A stretch of DNA of 12,993 nucleotides, taken from JALHTG01 sp964653695. GTDB lineage: Archaea > Thermoproteota > Bathyarchaeia > 40CM-2-53-6 > JALHTG01. The stretch spans positions 1-12,993 of the forward strand of contig CAZZFQ010000040.1 of NCBI GenBank assembly GCA_964653695.1. Direction: 5' to 3'. The notes below the pieces were generated by a model that saw only the letters and a list, made by a program, of their open reading frames with translations, was not told where the DNA came from and made no database searches. The position numbers and the translations under genes were made by a program. Positions 1 to 6,884 of the stretch are shown here, in pieces. Every line of letters starts with the position of its first letter. Positions within the stretch are counted from its first letter, which is position 1.

Positions 1-71
1 ACGGGCCTTCGCGGCTTAGATAGTGGTCCATCCTCCAGCCTTGCCTATACAGTTCAGGTGGTTTTCGCAGC

Positions 72-1376
72 TTGACAGACTACGTGTACGTAGCCCAGAT
101 ACTGAAGGGAGGCATGGAGTCCAAAGGTGTCAAGATCAGAGGATGGCTCCACGGCAAGAGATCTGGCGGAGGAATACAGTTCCTACTAGTTCGAGATGGG
201 TCTGGCATTATCCAGTGTACCGCGAAAAAAGATCAAGTCAAAGGAGAGGTTTTCAAGGAAGTTGAAGAACTTCCGCCTGAATCTGTTCTTGAGGTTTCTG
301 GTGTTGTACAGCGAGACACCCGGTCTCCAAGAGGATTCGAGATCTCGCTACGAGACGTCAAAGTGATTCACAGGCCGACTGAAGAGTTTCCGATAGCGAG
401 AAAACGCCATGGACCTGATTTTCTGTTGGACCACCGGCATCTTTGGATTAGAAGCGAAAAGATGCAGACAATAATGAGAATAAGGGCAGAGATGCTTGAC
501 GCAGCAAGGACCTGGCTGAAATCGCACGGATATACTGAGGTTCAGATGCCCACTCTCATCACAGCAGCAGTTGAAGGGGGCTCCACGCTCTTTGAGGTAA
601 AGTACTTCGACGAAAAGGCGTATCTAACGCAGAGCTGGCAACTCTACGCGGAGGCCGTGATTTCAAGCTTAGGGAAAATATACACCGTTGCCCCTTCTTT
701 CAGGGCTGAGAGATCCAGGACTAGAAGACATCTGACCGAATACTGGCATCTAGAGGTGGAGGCGCCATGGATCGACTTGGACGGGATAATGAAAGTAGAA
801 GAAGAACTTCTATCAAGCATATGCCAGAGTCTCGCAGAGAGAACCGAGGGAGAGCTGCGAACAATCGGGCGAGACCCAGATTACCTAAAAAGAGTAGGTC
901 CACCATTTCCGAAGCTGCCTTACGACAAGGCGGTTGAGATCTTGAGAGACGAAGGCGTCGATATCCAATGGGGGGCTGACTTCGGATGGAGAGAAGAGAA
1001 GAAGCTGGCTGTCAAGTTTGAGAAGCCTTTCTTCGTCACTCACTTTCCGAAAGGAGTCAAAGCGTTCTATCACATGCCTGATCCTTCCAGGCCCGAAGTC
1101 ACGTTGTCAGCTGACCTCCTCGCACCTGAAGGTTATGGCGAAATAACTGGAGGAGGCCAAAGAATACACGACCTAGACCAGCTCCTCAAGAGAATCGAAG
1201 AAGAACATCTAGACTACAAAGCATATGAATGGTACGTCGATCTGAGGAAATATGGTACAGTCCCGCACTCAGGGTTTGGGATGGGAGTTGAAAGGACGCT
1301 GTCTTGGATCTGCAAGCTGAAGCATATCAGAGACGCCATTCCATTTCCGAGGCTCATCAGCAGAATCTATCCGTAA
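72..1376 (+). CDS. asnS: Asparaginyl-tRNA synthetase, archaeal type
   Basis: Class II aminoacyl-tRNA synthetase that charges tRNA-Asn with asparagine in the cytosol. At 434 residues it has the usual archaeal length. Residues 1-105 form the N-terminal OB-fold anticodon-binding domain (VKIRGW, IQFLLVRDGSGIIQ). The catalytic domain follows: motif 1 region at about 152-176 (TEVQMPTLITAAVEGGSTLF), motif 2 at 209-230 (SFRAERSRTRRHLTEYWHLE) and motif 3 at 401-427 (GFGMGVER ending in IPFPR). The C-terminal RIYP matches the ending I recall for archaeal AsnRS. The EGGSTLF loop and HLTEYWHLE in motif 2 favour AsnRS over AspRS. The anticodon domain is present, so this is not the truncated asparagine-synthetase paralogue. 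I chose TTG at 72 because the N-terminus then aligns with the family and AGGTGG at 56-61 lies 10 bases upstream; GTG at 84 is an alternative. It converges on the next gene. Confidence 0.96.
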   Translation: MTDYVYVAQILKGGMESKGVKIRGWLHGKRSGGGIQFLLVRDGSGIIQCTAKKDQVKGEVFKEVEELPPESVLEVSGVVQRDTRSPRGFEISLRDVKVIHRPTEEFPIARKRHGPDFLLDHRHLWIRSEKMQTIMRIRAEMLDAARTWLKSHGYTEVQMPTLITAAVEGGSTLFEVKYFDEKAYLTQSWQLYAEAVISSLGKIYTVAPSFRAERSRTRRHLTEYWHLEVEAPWIDLDGIMKVEEELLSSICQSLAERTEGELRTIGRDPDYLKRVGPPFPKLPYDKAVEILRDEGVDIQWGADFGWREEKKLAVKFEKPFFVTHFPKGVKAFYHMPDPSRPEVTLSADLLAPEGYGEITGGGQRIHDLDQLLKRIEEEHLDYKAYEWYVDLRKYGTVPHSGFGMGVERTLSWICKLKHIRDAIPFPRLISRIYP

Positions 1377-1453
1377 CGTCGACTTAGCATGTCCAGGCTA
1401 CAAAGCCAGACGGAACGCCTCACCAAAATCGAGCCAGCAATTGAGAACCCGCA

Positions 1454-2968
1454 TCAAGCAGATGCCATCTGACTCTCATCCTTGAAGCCTGCTCGGTACT
1501 CCTCATAGCATCCTTCCTTCATTAGGTAGAGACCATACTTCACAAGAGCAACCATGGATCTCGCCGCGTCTTCAGGCGAGGAGTATGACGGTATTCCTTG
1601 CTTGTCAAATCTCGATCTGACGTACATAGCCATCTCTGTCTCACCGATATCACATGCTACCACAGGCTTTGCGTATCCTCTGACGACGGAGGCTATTCTA
1701 TCGACAAAGTCCTCTCTCAAACCAGGCACGTGATGAAGCCCGATCACGATCAGCCCGTGCACAGCCGGATCGTCAAGTAGAATCCCAGTCGCCACTTCAA
1801 ACATGTCAGAAGAGGCAGACCCTGTCAGATCAACTGGGTTCAGGTTTGTTGCAAACCTAGGTATCTTCTGTTCATCCTTGAGCTTCTCGAACTTCTCGAC
1901 AGTCTCATTGGAGAGCTTCCTGATACTGATTCCTCTCAGTTCGCACTCGTCCGAAGCCATCACTCCAGGTCCTCCCGCATCGGTGAGTATGGCGATTCCA
2001 TCTCCTGGCGCTGGAGGCTGGGCTGAGAAAGCCTTTCCAGTATGAAAGAAATCGTCCATGTCCCGAGCCCTAATTATGCCTGCCTGGGCAAATGCACTTT
2101 CGTAGACGCTGTCGGTTCCGCTCAGTGCACCTGTGTGGGAGGCAGCTGCTCTCGCCCCTGAACTTGTCCTTCCCGCCTTAAGAGCGATGATAGGCTTCCG
2201 TTTCGTTACTTCTTTGGCAACGCGAAGGAACTCTCTTCCCGAGGCTATTCCCTCGGCATACAGAAGAATGACTCTTGTCTGATTGTCTTCCTTCAGGTAT
2301 GCCAGTACCTCAGGCTCACTGACATCTGCCTTGTTTCCGAAACTTACGAACTTGCTGATCCCCATCTCTCGACCGGTGAGATAATCCAAGGCAGAGGCCC
2401 CGAACGCTCCGCTTTGACTGACAACGGCCATGTTGCCTGGCACCGGTCTCGGAGTCGCAACAACCTCGTCTCCGCTCTGAAGTACTTTCGTTTCAGGCAA
2501 GAATAGCATATCCACACCGGAACGTGAATCGTAGACTCCCAGACAGTTTGGTCCCAACAGTCGGATGCTTGCATTCTTCGCGATATCCTTGACTTCTTCC
2601 TCTAGAGCAGTGTTGCCGATCTCTCCAAAGCCCGCAGATATTATCACAGCTGCTTTGACCTTTTCGGCGGCAGCTTGCCTCATTACTTCAGGAACGGATT
2701 CGGCTGGAATCACAACTACTACCGTGTCTATGGGATCGATGACATGCGTGAGAGAAGGATAGCACTTGTATGATAAGATCTGGTCTTCATTCGGGTTAAT
2801 GGGGTAGAGCTCTCCCTTGAAAACGCCTCTAGTCCTGTTTACAACGAAGTTCTTGAAGATGATGTGTCCGGCCTTGGATACGTTTCGTGAGGCCCCGACT
2901 ACGGCAACTGAACGAGGGTTGAAAAAAGCCCCTATTTGTGTGATATGCGACTCCAAACTGCAACCCAA
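1454..2968 (-). CDS. acdA: ADP-forming acyl-CoA (acetyl-CoA) synthetase, alpha subunit
   Basis: Alpha chain of the NDP-forming acyl-CoA synthetase family, which interconverts an acyl-CoA plus ADP and phosphate with the free acid, CoA and ATP. Of 504 residues, 13-110 form the CoA-binding Rossmann domain (SVAVVGAS at 20-27) and 135-300 the succinyl-CoA-ligase-like domain (LLGPNCLGV at 137-145, VSQSGAFG at 183-190). The phosphorylated histidine is His278 in AASHTGALSG. A third domain spans 320-480 (ILTDAGGPGVMASDE, NPVDLTG). The ATP-grasp beta part is neither fused nor in this window, so a partner must lie elsewhere. The TTG at 2968 is not certain, and TTG at 2956 is also in frame. A TATA-like AAAAGCTTAA about 25-30 bases upstream would give an almost leaderless transcript at 2968. 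Substrate specificity cannot be read from the sequence. Confidence 0.9.
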   Translation of the reverse strand: MGCSLESHITQIGAFFNPRSVAVVGASRNVSKAGHIIFKNFVVNRTRGVFKGELYPINPNEDQILSYKCYPSLTHVIDPIDTVVVVIPAESVPEVMRQAAAEKVKAAVIISAGFGEIGNTALEEEVKDIAKNASIRLLGPNCLGVYDSRSGVDMLFLPETKVLQSGDEVVATPRPVPGNMAVVSQSGAFGASALDYLTGREMGISKFVSFGNKADVSEPEVLAYLKEDNQTRVILLYAEGIASGREFLRVAKEVTKRKPIIALKAGRTSSGARAAASHTGALSGTDSVYESAFAQAGIIRARDMDDFFHTGKAFSAQPPAPGDGIAILTDAGGPGVMASDECELRGISIRKLSNETVEKFEKLKDEQKIPRFATNLNPVDLTGSASSDMFEVATGILLDDPAVHGLIVIGLHHVPGLREDFVDRIASVVRGYAKPVVACDIGETEMAMYVRSRFDKQGIPSYSSPEDAARSMVALVKYGLYLMKEGCYEEYRAGFKDESQMASA

Positions 2969-2992
2969 CAGATAGGACTGAGCGATGTCAGG

Positions 2993-3002
2993 TTAAGCTT
3001 TT
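2993..3002 (-). promoter_or_regulatory. Possible TATA box of acdA
   Basis: On the minus strand this reads AAAAGCTTAA, preceded by the purine-rich GG that a BRE can have. An archaeal start site about 25 bases downstream would fall near 2971, three bases ahead of the TTG at 2968. That fits a leaderless or near-leaderless message. Inference from spacing and composition only. Confidence 0.35.
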
Positions 3003-3063
3003 CCGACCCGTTACGGCAAATTTCATCCTATTGTAGAGAACGTTGTGTCTGATAGATGCATAG

Positions 3064-3074
3064 AACTGTCAGTT
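3064..3074. repeat. Short palindrome in the lig-acdA gap
   Basis: AACTG T CAGTT is a perfect 5-bp inverted repeat around one central base. It lies about 100 bases upstream of acdA and well clear of the proposed TATA box. It could be an operator half-site pair, but a match this short can arise by chance. Confidence 0.25.
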
Positions 3075-3129
3075 GATATGCTACGGCTCGCTCAGCGGTG
3101 GCAGCATCCTCGAAGACGGCGACAGGGCG

Positions 3130-3165
3130 GTCTTCTGTTCCTCTAGTTGCCAGAGGTTAGAAGAC
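3130..3165 (-). terminator. Two-tier stem-loop just after the DNA ligase stop
   Basis: On the minus strand, 17 bases after the ligase stop codon: outer stem GTCTTCT/AGAAGAC (7 bp perfect), internal loop AA/AAC, inner stem CCTCTG/TAGAGG (6 bp, the last a G-U pair) and loop GCAAC. The G-U pair exists only in minus-strand RNA; the plus-strand version has an A-C mismatch. This argues for a structure in the ligase transcript. No U-run follows, so it is not a classical intrinsic terminator. A 3'-UTR element or processing signal is equally possible. Confidence 0.5.
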
Positions 3166-3182
3166 GAAATCAGATGTGTTTC

Positions 3183-4952
3183 TCATACTTGTGCTTCGAT
3201 TTTCTTCAGTTGCTTCCTGTACATTTCCAGTATCTCAATCGAAGTGTTCGCATCTTCAGGCGCCTTGTCTGTTCGGTAGTTTCCTGTGAATCTCGGGAAC
3301 CGAATCGCAAGTCCACTGTTCTGTCTTATTGCGTTCTGCTCGCAGGTGTGAACTGGGCTTAGAGTGATCTCTGCGCCCATGATCTCCAGGACTAGGGAGG
3401 GGGTGAACGATATGTCAGGGTTGATCTTTGATCTGACCCGTGCATGTACATGACCTATAATATGCGGCTTAAGAAGGCCAGGGAGTTTTTTCAGATCTTC
3501 ATCTGTGAAGCCTGTGCCGCACTTGCACACTGTTTCGAATATGTCTTCTCGCTCGTTGTAGGAGGCGAGTAGGAGTGCCCCATACGTTCCTGCTCTTTTC
3601 CCACGTCCAGCAAACGCGCCTACGACAGTCAAATCAACAGTATCAGTCATCTCAGACTTGTATTCGCGCTTGTACTTGATCCAATGAAAGCCTCTGGCAC
3701 CTGCCCTGTAAACTGAGTCAGAGCCAATAGACTTGACCATGATTCCTTCGCATCCATCAGCTATGGCCTGATCCATGTAGCGGTCAAGGTCTTCCGGGCT
3801 GGTTGCAACTATCTGCTGCGCGATCTTGACATGTTCGGTCTCCTTGACTGCCTTCACGAGAGCCTTCCTTCTTTCAAGATAGGTCACCTGTGTCCGGTCT
3901 TTGCCGTTAAGGTAGAGGATGTCGAACATGAAGAGTGAGACTGGAACCTCTTCAGCCATCTCCTTGACATCATACTTTCTTCCCCTTCGCTGAGAGATCA
4001 CCTGAAAAGGCAGCATCTCTCCTGTATTTGCATCCACTGCGACGCATTCCCCCTCCATTATCGCGTCTTCCGCTTTGAAGGACTCGTCTATGTATTTCGC
4101 GACATCTGGGAACTGGCTTGTTACGTTTTCCAGTCTTCTTGAGAAGAGCAAAGTCTTCTTGGCTGTGACATGAGCTTGAATTCTCAGTCCATCGTACTTA
4201 TACTCCGCGGCAGCTTCGCCCCCTACCTTATCCAGGATTTCCTTTGATTCTGAAAGCCTCTCCGCAAGCATAGGTCGAATCGGCCTCCCGATGGCTATCT
4301 TGAACCGCTCGATTTCGTGAAGACCTCCGATCGCGGCCGCTTTGGCTACGTAGCCAAGGTCAGATGAAAGGTTGTACGCTCTCTCGAAGGCCTCACGTGC
4401 GTTCTTTTCACCTGCGTAGGCAACTGCGAGAGCGTCAAGGATAGTCATGTCCGCGATTCCAAGTCTCAACTGCCCCACTGCAGTCCTGAGGACGTACTTT
4501 GCCTCCTTCCCTGAGGCGTTGGCTAACAGACCGCAGAGGAGCCGAATCTTCAGGTCTATTGATCCCGGACCTGTTGCCCGAGAGATCTTGTCAAAAGTCT
4601 CATAGACTTTCTTAACTGTAAGTACCTCTGAGATGAGTGTTGTCTGAGGCTTGAGTGACGAGAATCTCTCGGCGGTGATGCCTATGTCGCCTGTTTTTTT
4701 GTAATTCTCTTCAATAAGGTGCTCCGCTTTCCCAGAGACTTCTGCGATCGCCCTTATCCCAAGCTTATCTGCGACGCCGAGCTCAACGCCTAAGTAGTCA
4801 GGATAGATAACGCCCGTTGTGAGGTAGATCACCTTGTCTATTTCTTCTTTCGGGGTTTCCTTGATGAGTTGAACAAGTAGGTCTGTCATCTCAAGCCTTT
4901 TCGTAGTGGCCTCTATTTGGTCATAGATTTCGACAATCTTTGAGTATCTCAT
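3183..4952 (-). CDS. lig: ATP-dependent DNA ligase, archaeal type
   Basis: Seals nicks in duplex DNA, joining Okazaki fragments and repair gaps, through a lysyl-AMP intermediate. At 589 residues it has the usual length of archaeal ligases. The order is an N-terminal DNA-binding helical domain (about 1-220), an adenylation domain (about 225-435) and an OB-fold (about 437-565). Motif I is EYKYDGLR with the adenylated Lys at 252; motif Ia is SRRLENVT (271-278), motif III FMFDILYLNG (341-350), motif IV EGIMVKS (402-408), motif V WIKYKREY (424-431) and motif VI RFPRF with R560 and DK at 562-563. The C-terminal tail beginning PEDANTS is typical. ATG at 4952 gives the expected N-terminus (RYSKIVEIYDQIEATTKRLE). 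The start overlaps, as TAATG, the end of a short open frame described under findings. A 64-base gap separates it from the nitroreductase upstream. Confidence 0.97.
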   Translation of the reverse strand: MRYSKIVEIYDQIEATTKRLEMTDLLVQLIKETPKEEIDKVIYLTTGVIYPDYLGVELGVADKLGIRAIAEVSGKAEHLIEENYKKTGDIGITAERFSSLKPQTTLISEVLTVKKVYETFDKISRATGPGSIDLKIRLLCGLLANASGKEAKYVLRTAVGQLRLGIADMTILDALAVAYAGEKNAREAFERAYNLSSDLGYVAKAAAIGGLHEIERFKIAIGRPIRPMLAERLSESKEILDKVGGEAAAEYKYDGLRIQAHVTAKKTLLFSRRLENVTSQFPDVAKYIDESFKAEDAIMEGECVAVDANTGEMLPFQVISQRRGRKYDVKEMAEEVPVSLFMFDILYLNGKDRTQVTYLERRKALVKAVKETEHVKIAQQIVATSPEDLDRYMDQAIADGCEGIMVKSIGSDSVYRAGARGFHWIKYKREYKSEMTDTVDLTVVGAFAGRGKRAGTYGALLLASYNEREDIFETVCKCGTGFTDEDLKKLPGLLKPHIIGHVHARVRSKINPDISFTPSLVLEIMGAEITLSPVHTCEQNAIRQNSGLAIRFPRFTGNYRTDKAPEDANTSIEILEMYRKQLKKIEAQV

Positions 4953-5016
4953 TAGTCGTCTATTCCGTCCCTGATGACCAATTGTATTGCCTCGTCCAGT
5001 GTCTTCTCAAGTTTGC

Positions 5017-5541
5017 CTACGTGAACGTTTCGTAGTGTAGGACTTTCTCAAGACTGATTCTTGAAGGCCGGTCTGGGGGCTTAGCAGGTCGCCCGATCGG
5101 TATGATCGCTACCGGTCTTGCTTCCGGTGGAGCTTGAATCGTGCGAGCTGCTTGGGTCTCGTCAAATGCGCCTACCCAGCAAGAACCATACCCCAAAGCG
5201 TACGAAGCCAATAGCATATTCTGAATCGCGGCCGCAGTATCCTGAAGGCTATAAAGGCTTACCCCCCGACTGCGGTATCTCCTCGCAGAGCGCGCTGTAT
5301 TCGCGCATACAACAATAACAATTGGGGCTTCCGCGATGAAGTCCTGTCCGTATGCAGCCTCAGCCAAGGCCGCTTTTCTACTGTAATCTCGTATCACCAC
5401 GAACTCCCACGATTGAAGGTTTCCGGCGCTTGGAGCACAGATCGCCGCCTGCAAGATTCCTTTCAGATCTTGCTCGGGAACCTCCTCTCCTCTGTAGCTC
5501 CTTACGCTTCTTCTTCCTCGAATAGCTTCAAACAGTTCCAT
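5017..5541 (-). CDS. Nitroreductase-family FMN oxidoreductase
   Basis: Compact flavoprotein of the nitroreductase superfamily, which uses FMN and NAD(P)H to reduce nitro compounds, quinones or other acceptors. The physiological substrate is unknown. At 174 residues it is at the short end of the family but complete. FMN-contact regions are visible: RGRRSVRSY at 8-16, APSAGNLQSWEFVVI at 36-50, the helix QDTAAAIQNMLLASYALGYG at 100-119 leading into CWVGAF, and PIGRPAKPP at 148-156. The C-terminal EKVLHYETF is usual for the group. It has no signal peptide and is probably a cytosolic dimer. ATG at 5541 starts directly at the conserved LFEAIRGRRSVR. It lies 65 bases after the transglutaminase-like gene and 64 before lig in the same direction. 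Co-transcription is possible but not shown. Confidence 0.9.
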   Translation of the reverse strand: MELFEAIRGRRSVRSYRGEEVPEQDLKGILQAAICAPSAGNLQSWEFVVIRDYSRKAALAEAAYGQDFIAEAPIVIVVCANTARSARRYRSRGVSLYSLQDTAAAIQNMLLASYALGYGSCWVGAFDETQAARTIQAPPEARPVAIIPIGRPAKPPDRPSRISLEKVLHYETFT

Positions 5542-5551
5542 GCTCTATCAG

Positions 5552-5568
5552 AGATCCAAAACGGATCT
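5552..5568. repeat. Inverted repeat upstream of the nitroreductase gene
   Basis: AGATCC and GGATCT form a perfect 6-bp inverted repeat around 5 bases, 11 bases ahead of the nitroreductase ATG. The position suits an operator over the transcription start or a small leader hairpin. No regulator gene lies nearby to connect with it. Confidence 0.3.
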
Positions 5569-5606
5569 TTTGGAAATAAGCCTTGACATGAAACATGGGA
5601 TTGTGT

Positions 5607-6803
5607 TCAGACCTGGCTTTTCTTCTTCTTTGTTATTGCCTTGCGTCTGACAGCTACGTAGGCTCCTAAAACAGCTACGCCGAAAGCAATAAGAATCATA
5701 GTCGTTGTGCTTGCGCCCTGCGTTGCTTGGTAATCCGGTGAGATTGCGATGGGTTTCATTGACTCTTTCTCCTCGATGTATACTACTGTATGCTTCAGTT
5801 CCTCTGCGTCGCGATTTGCTTCCGATACGTAGTCCGTGACAAGATAGTTGTTTGACATTACCGTGCTAAGCGTCTGGATGGCAGCTCCTTGTATCGCTAG
5901 GAAGGGATACTCTTTCGAGTATCCCAATGTCATATCCACAGGAATCCAGCCCCAAGGAGGTACATAGATCATGGCCCAAGCATGCCAGCCTATTCGATCC
6001 GACTTGGATGAAAGATGTCCGTCAAATCTTGATTCCTTGCTGATCTTTGCGGGTAAGTAGACGCAGCCAGACTGCAAATACGCCGGGATGCCGAGTGTTC
6101 TGCACATGGATATGATCAGATTGGCTTGCTCGTCACAGTCGCCTTCGAGGGAGCTGAGTGTCTCATTAGGCGGTAAGATTCTGTCCTTTGTCACAGCAGG
6201 GTACTTGATGTTCTGCCCAACCCAAATGACCAGTTGCATGACAGCTCTAAGGACGTTGCTTTCATTTTGAGCCAACCTGTAAGCGAGTTCCCTGACTGAC
6301 CTCCAGGACGAACTTGGATCGTCGATTCTCCATGGACCAGCAGAGACACAGTACTTTTCAACAAGTTCCTTCGGTATCTCTTGCTTTCTACCGCTAGACG
6401 AATAGTCCAGCTCAGGGTTCCATTCGAGTTGTCTTGTGGCTGACAACTGCAATTGGGCTATAAAACTAACCTCTACTGTAATACTCTGTCCCGCTTGAAG
6501 AGTTTGCTCCACTTGAAAGATGCCTATTTGGTTTCCGTCCCGATCTTGATCGATTCTAATGTCATGGCTTCGCGATGACAATCTGACCGTTTGCCAAGTG
6601 CCGTTAGGGAAAAGGAAGATTGTGGGATTCGTTAGCCCGTTGCTCGTCAGGCGGATGACGGATGATCCTTTGTTGGTGATTGTCGTCGAGAACGAAAGGT
6701 CATATTCAACGTAATAGCCGGTAGACGTGAGCGGGCTCGGGATTGTTGCTGCAAAGCTGGTGAACGCTACGAGAAGAAGAGATGCGACATAGATCAGCTT
6801 CAT
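5607..6803 (-). CDS. Exported, membrane-anchored transglutaminase-like protein
   Basis: 398 residues with the papain-like transglutaminase fold. Residues 1-19 form a signal peptide (KLIYVASLLLVAFTSFA). About 25-130 is a beta-rich region with no motif I recognise. The transglutaminase core follows: Cys223 in LEGDCDEQA, His274 in GWHAWAMIYVP and Asp290 in WIPVDMT make an intact catalytic triad. A single membrane helix spans about 366-386 (ILIAFGVAVLGAYVAV), followed by a basic cytosolic tail (RRKAITKKKK). The core therefore faces outside. Archaeal members could be proteases, amidases or cross-linkers; none is assigned here. It lies 81 bases downstream of a second gene of the same fold and architecture, suggesting an ancient duplication. 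ATG at 6803 leads straight into the signal peptide. Confidence 0.85.
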   Translation of the reverse strand: MKLIYVASLLLVAFTSFAATIPSPLTSTGYYVEYDLSFSTTITNKGSSVIRLTSNGLTNPTIFLFPNGTWQTVRLSSRSHDIRIDQDRDGNQIGIFQVEQTLQAGQSITVEVSFIAQLQLSATRQLEWNPELDYSSSGRKQEIPKELVEKYCVSAGPWRIDDPSSSWRSVRELAYRLAQNESNVLRAVMQLVIWVGQNIKYPAVTKDRILPPNETLSSLEGDCDEQANLIISMCRTLGIPAYLQSGCVYLPAKISKESRFDGHLSSKSDRIGWHAWAMIYVPPWGWIPVDMTLGYSKEYPFLAIQGAAIQTLSTVMSNNYLVTDYVSEANRDAEELKHTVVYIEEKESMKPIAISPDYQATQGASTTTMILIAFGVAVLGAYVAVRRKAITKKKKSQV

Positions 6804-6884
6804 CTAGGTAAATCCCCGCTCAAGATAGTGCTGGATCACCGGTAAGATTCACTTGAGACTAGTCGCTAAGTTCTCTAGTGGATA

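Noticed and set aside
10..71. tRNA-like 5' half before asnS (TTAGATAGTGGTCCATC followed by CAGCCTTGCC)
   Set aside because: It resembles the D-arm and anticodon region of a tRNA-Gly, but the D-stem is one base short, position 37 would be T, and no T-arm (GGTTCRANTCC) or matching acceptor strand follows before the asnS start. A split-tRNA half is conceivable but unsupported.
1459..1471. Perfect inverted repeat CAGATG C CATCTG near the acdA stop
   Set aside because: It lies inside the acdA coding end, is short, and has no T-run after it; too weak to call a terminator.
1803..2045. Open frames on the opposite strand of acdA, lig, the transglutaminase genes and apgM
   Set aside because: They lie wholly inside genes with clear family motifs and have Ser/Cys/Pro-rich compositions typical of antisense shadows, with no domain of their own.
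2969..3182. Possible small RNA or small gene in the 214-base lig-acdA gap
   Set aside because: Apart from the stem-loop, a short palindrome and a TATA-like box, I find no tRNA, C/D-box pair or credible coding frame. Open frames on the plus strand run on into antisense of lig.
6819..6857. CTCAAG...CTTGAG inverted repeat between the two transglutaminase genes
   Set aside because: Only 6 bp with a 27-base loop; expected by chance at this length.
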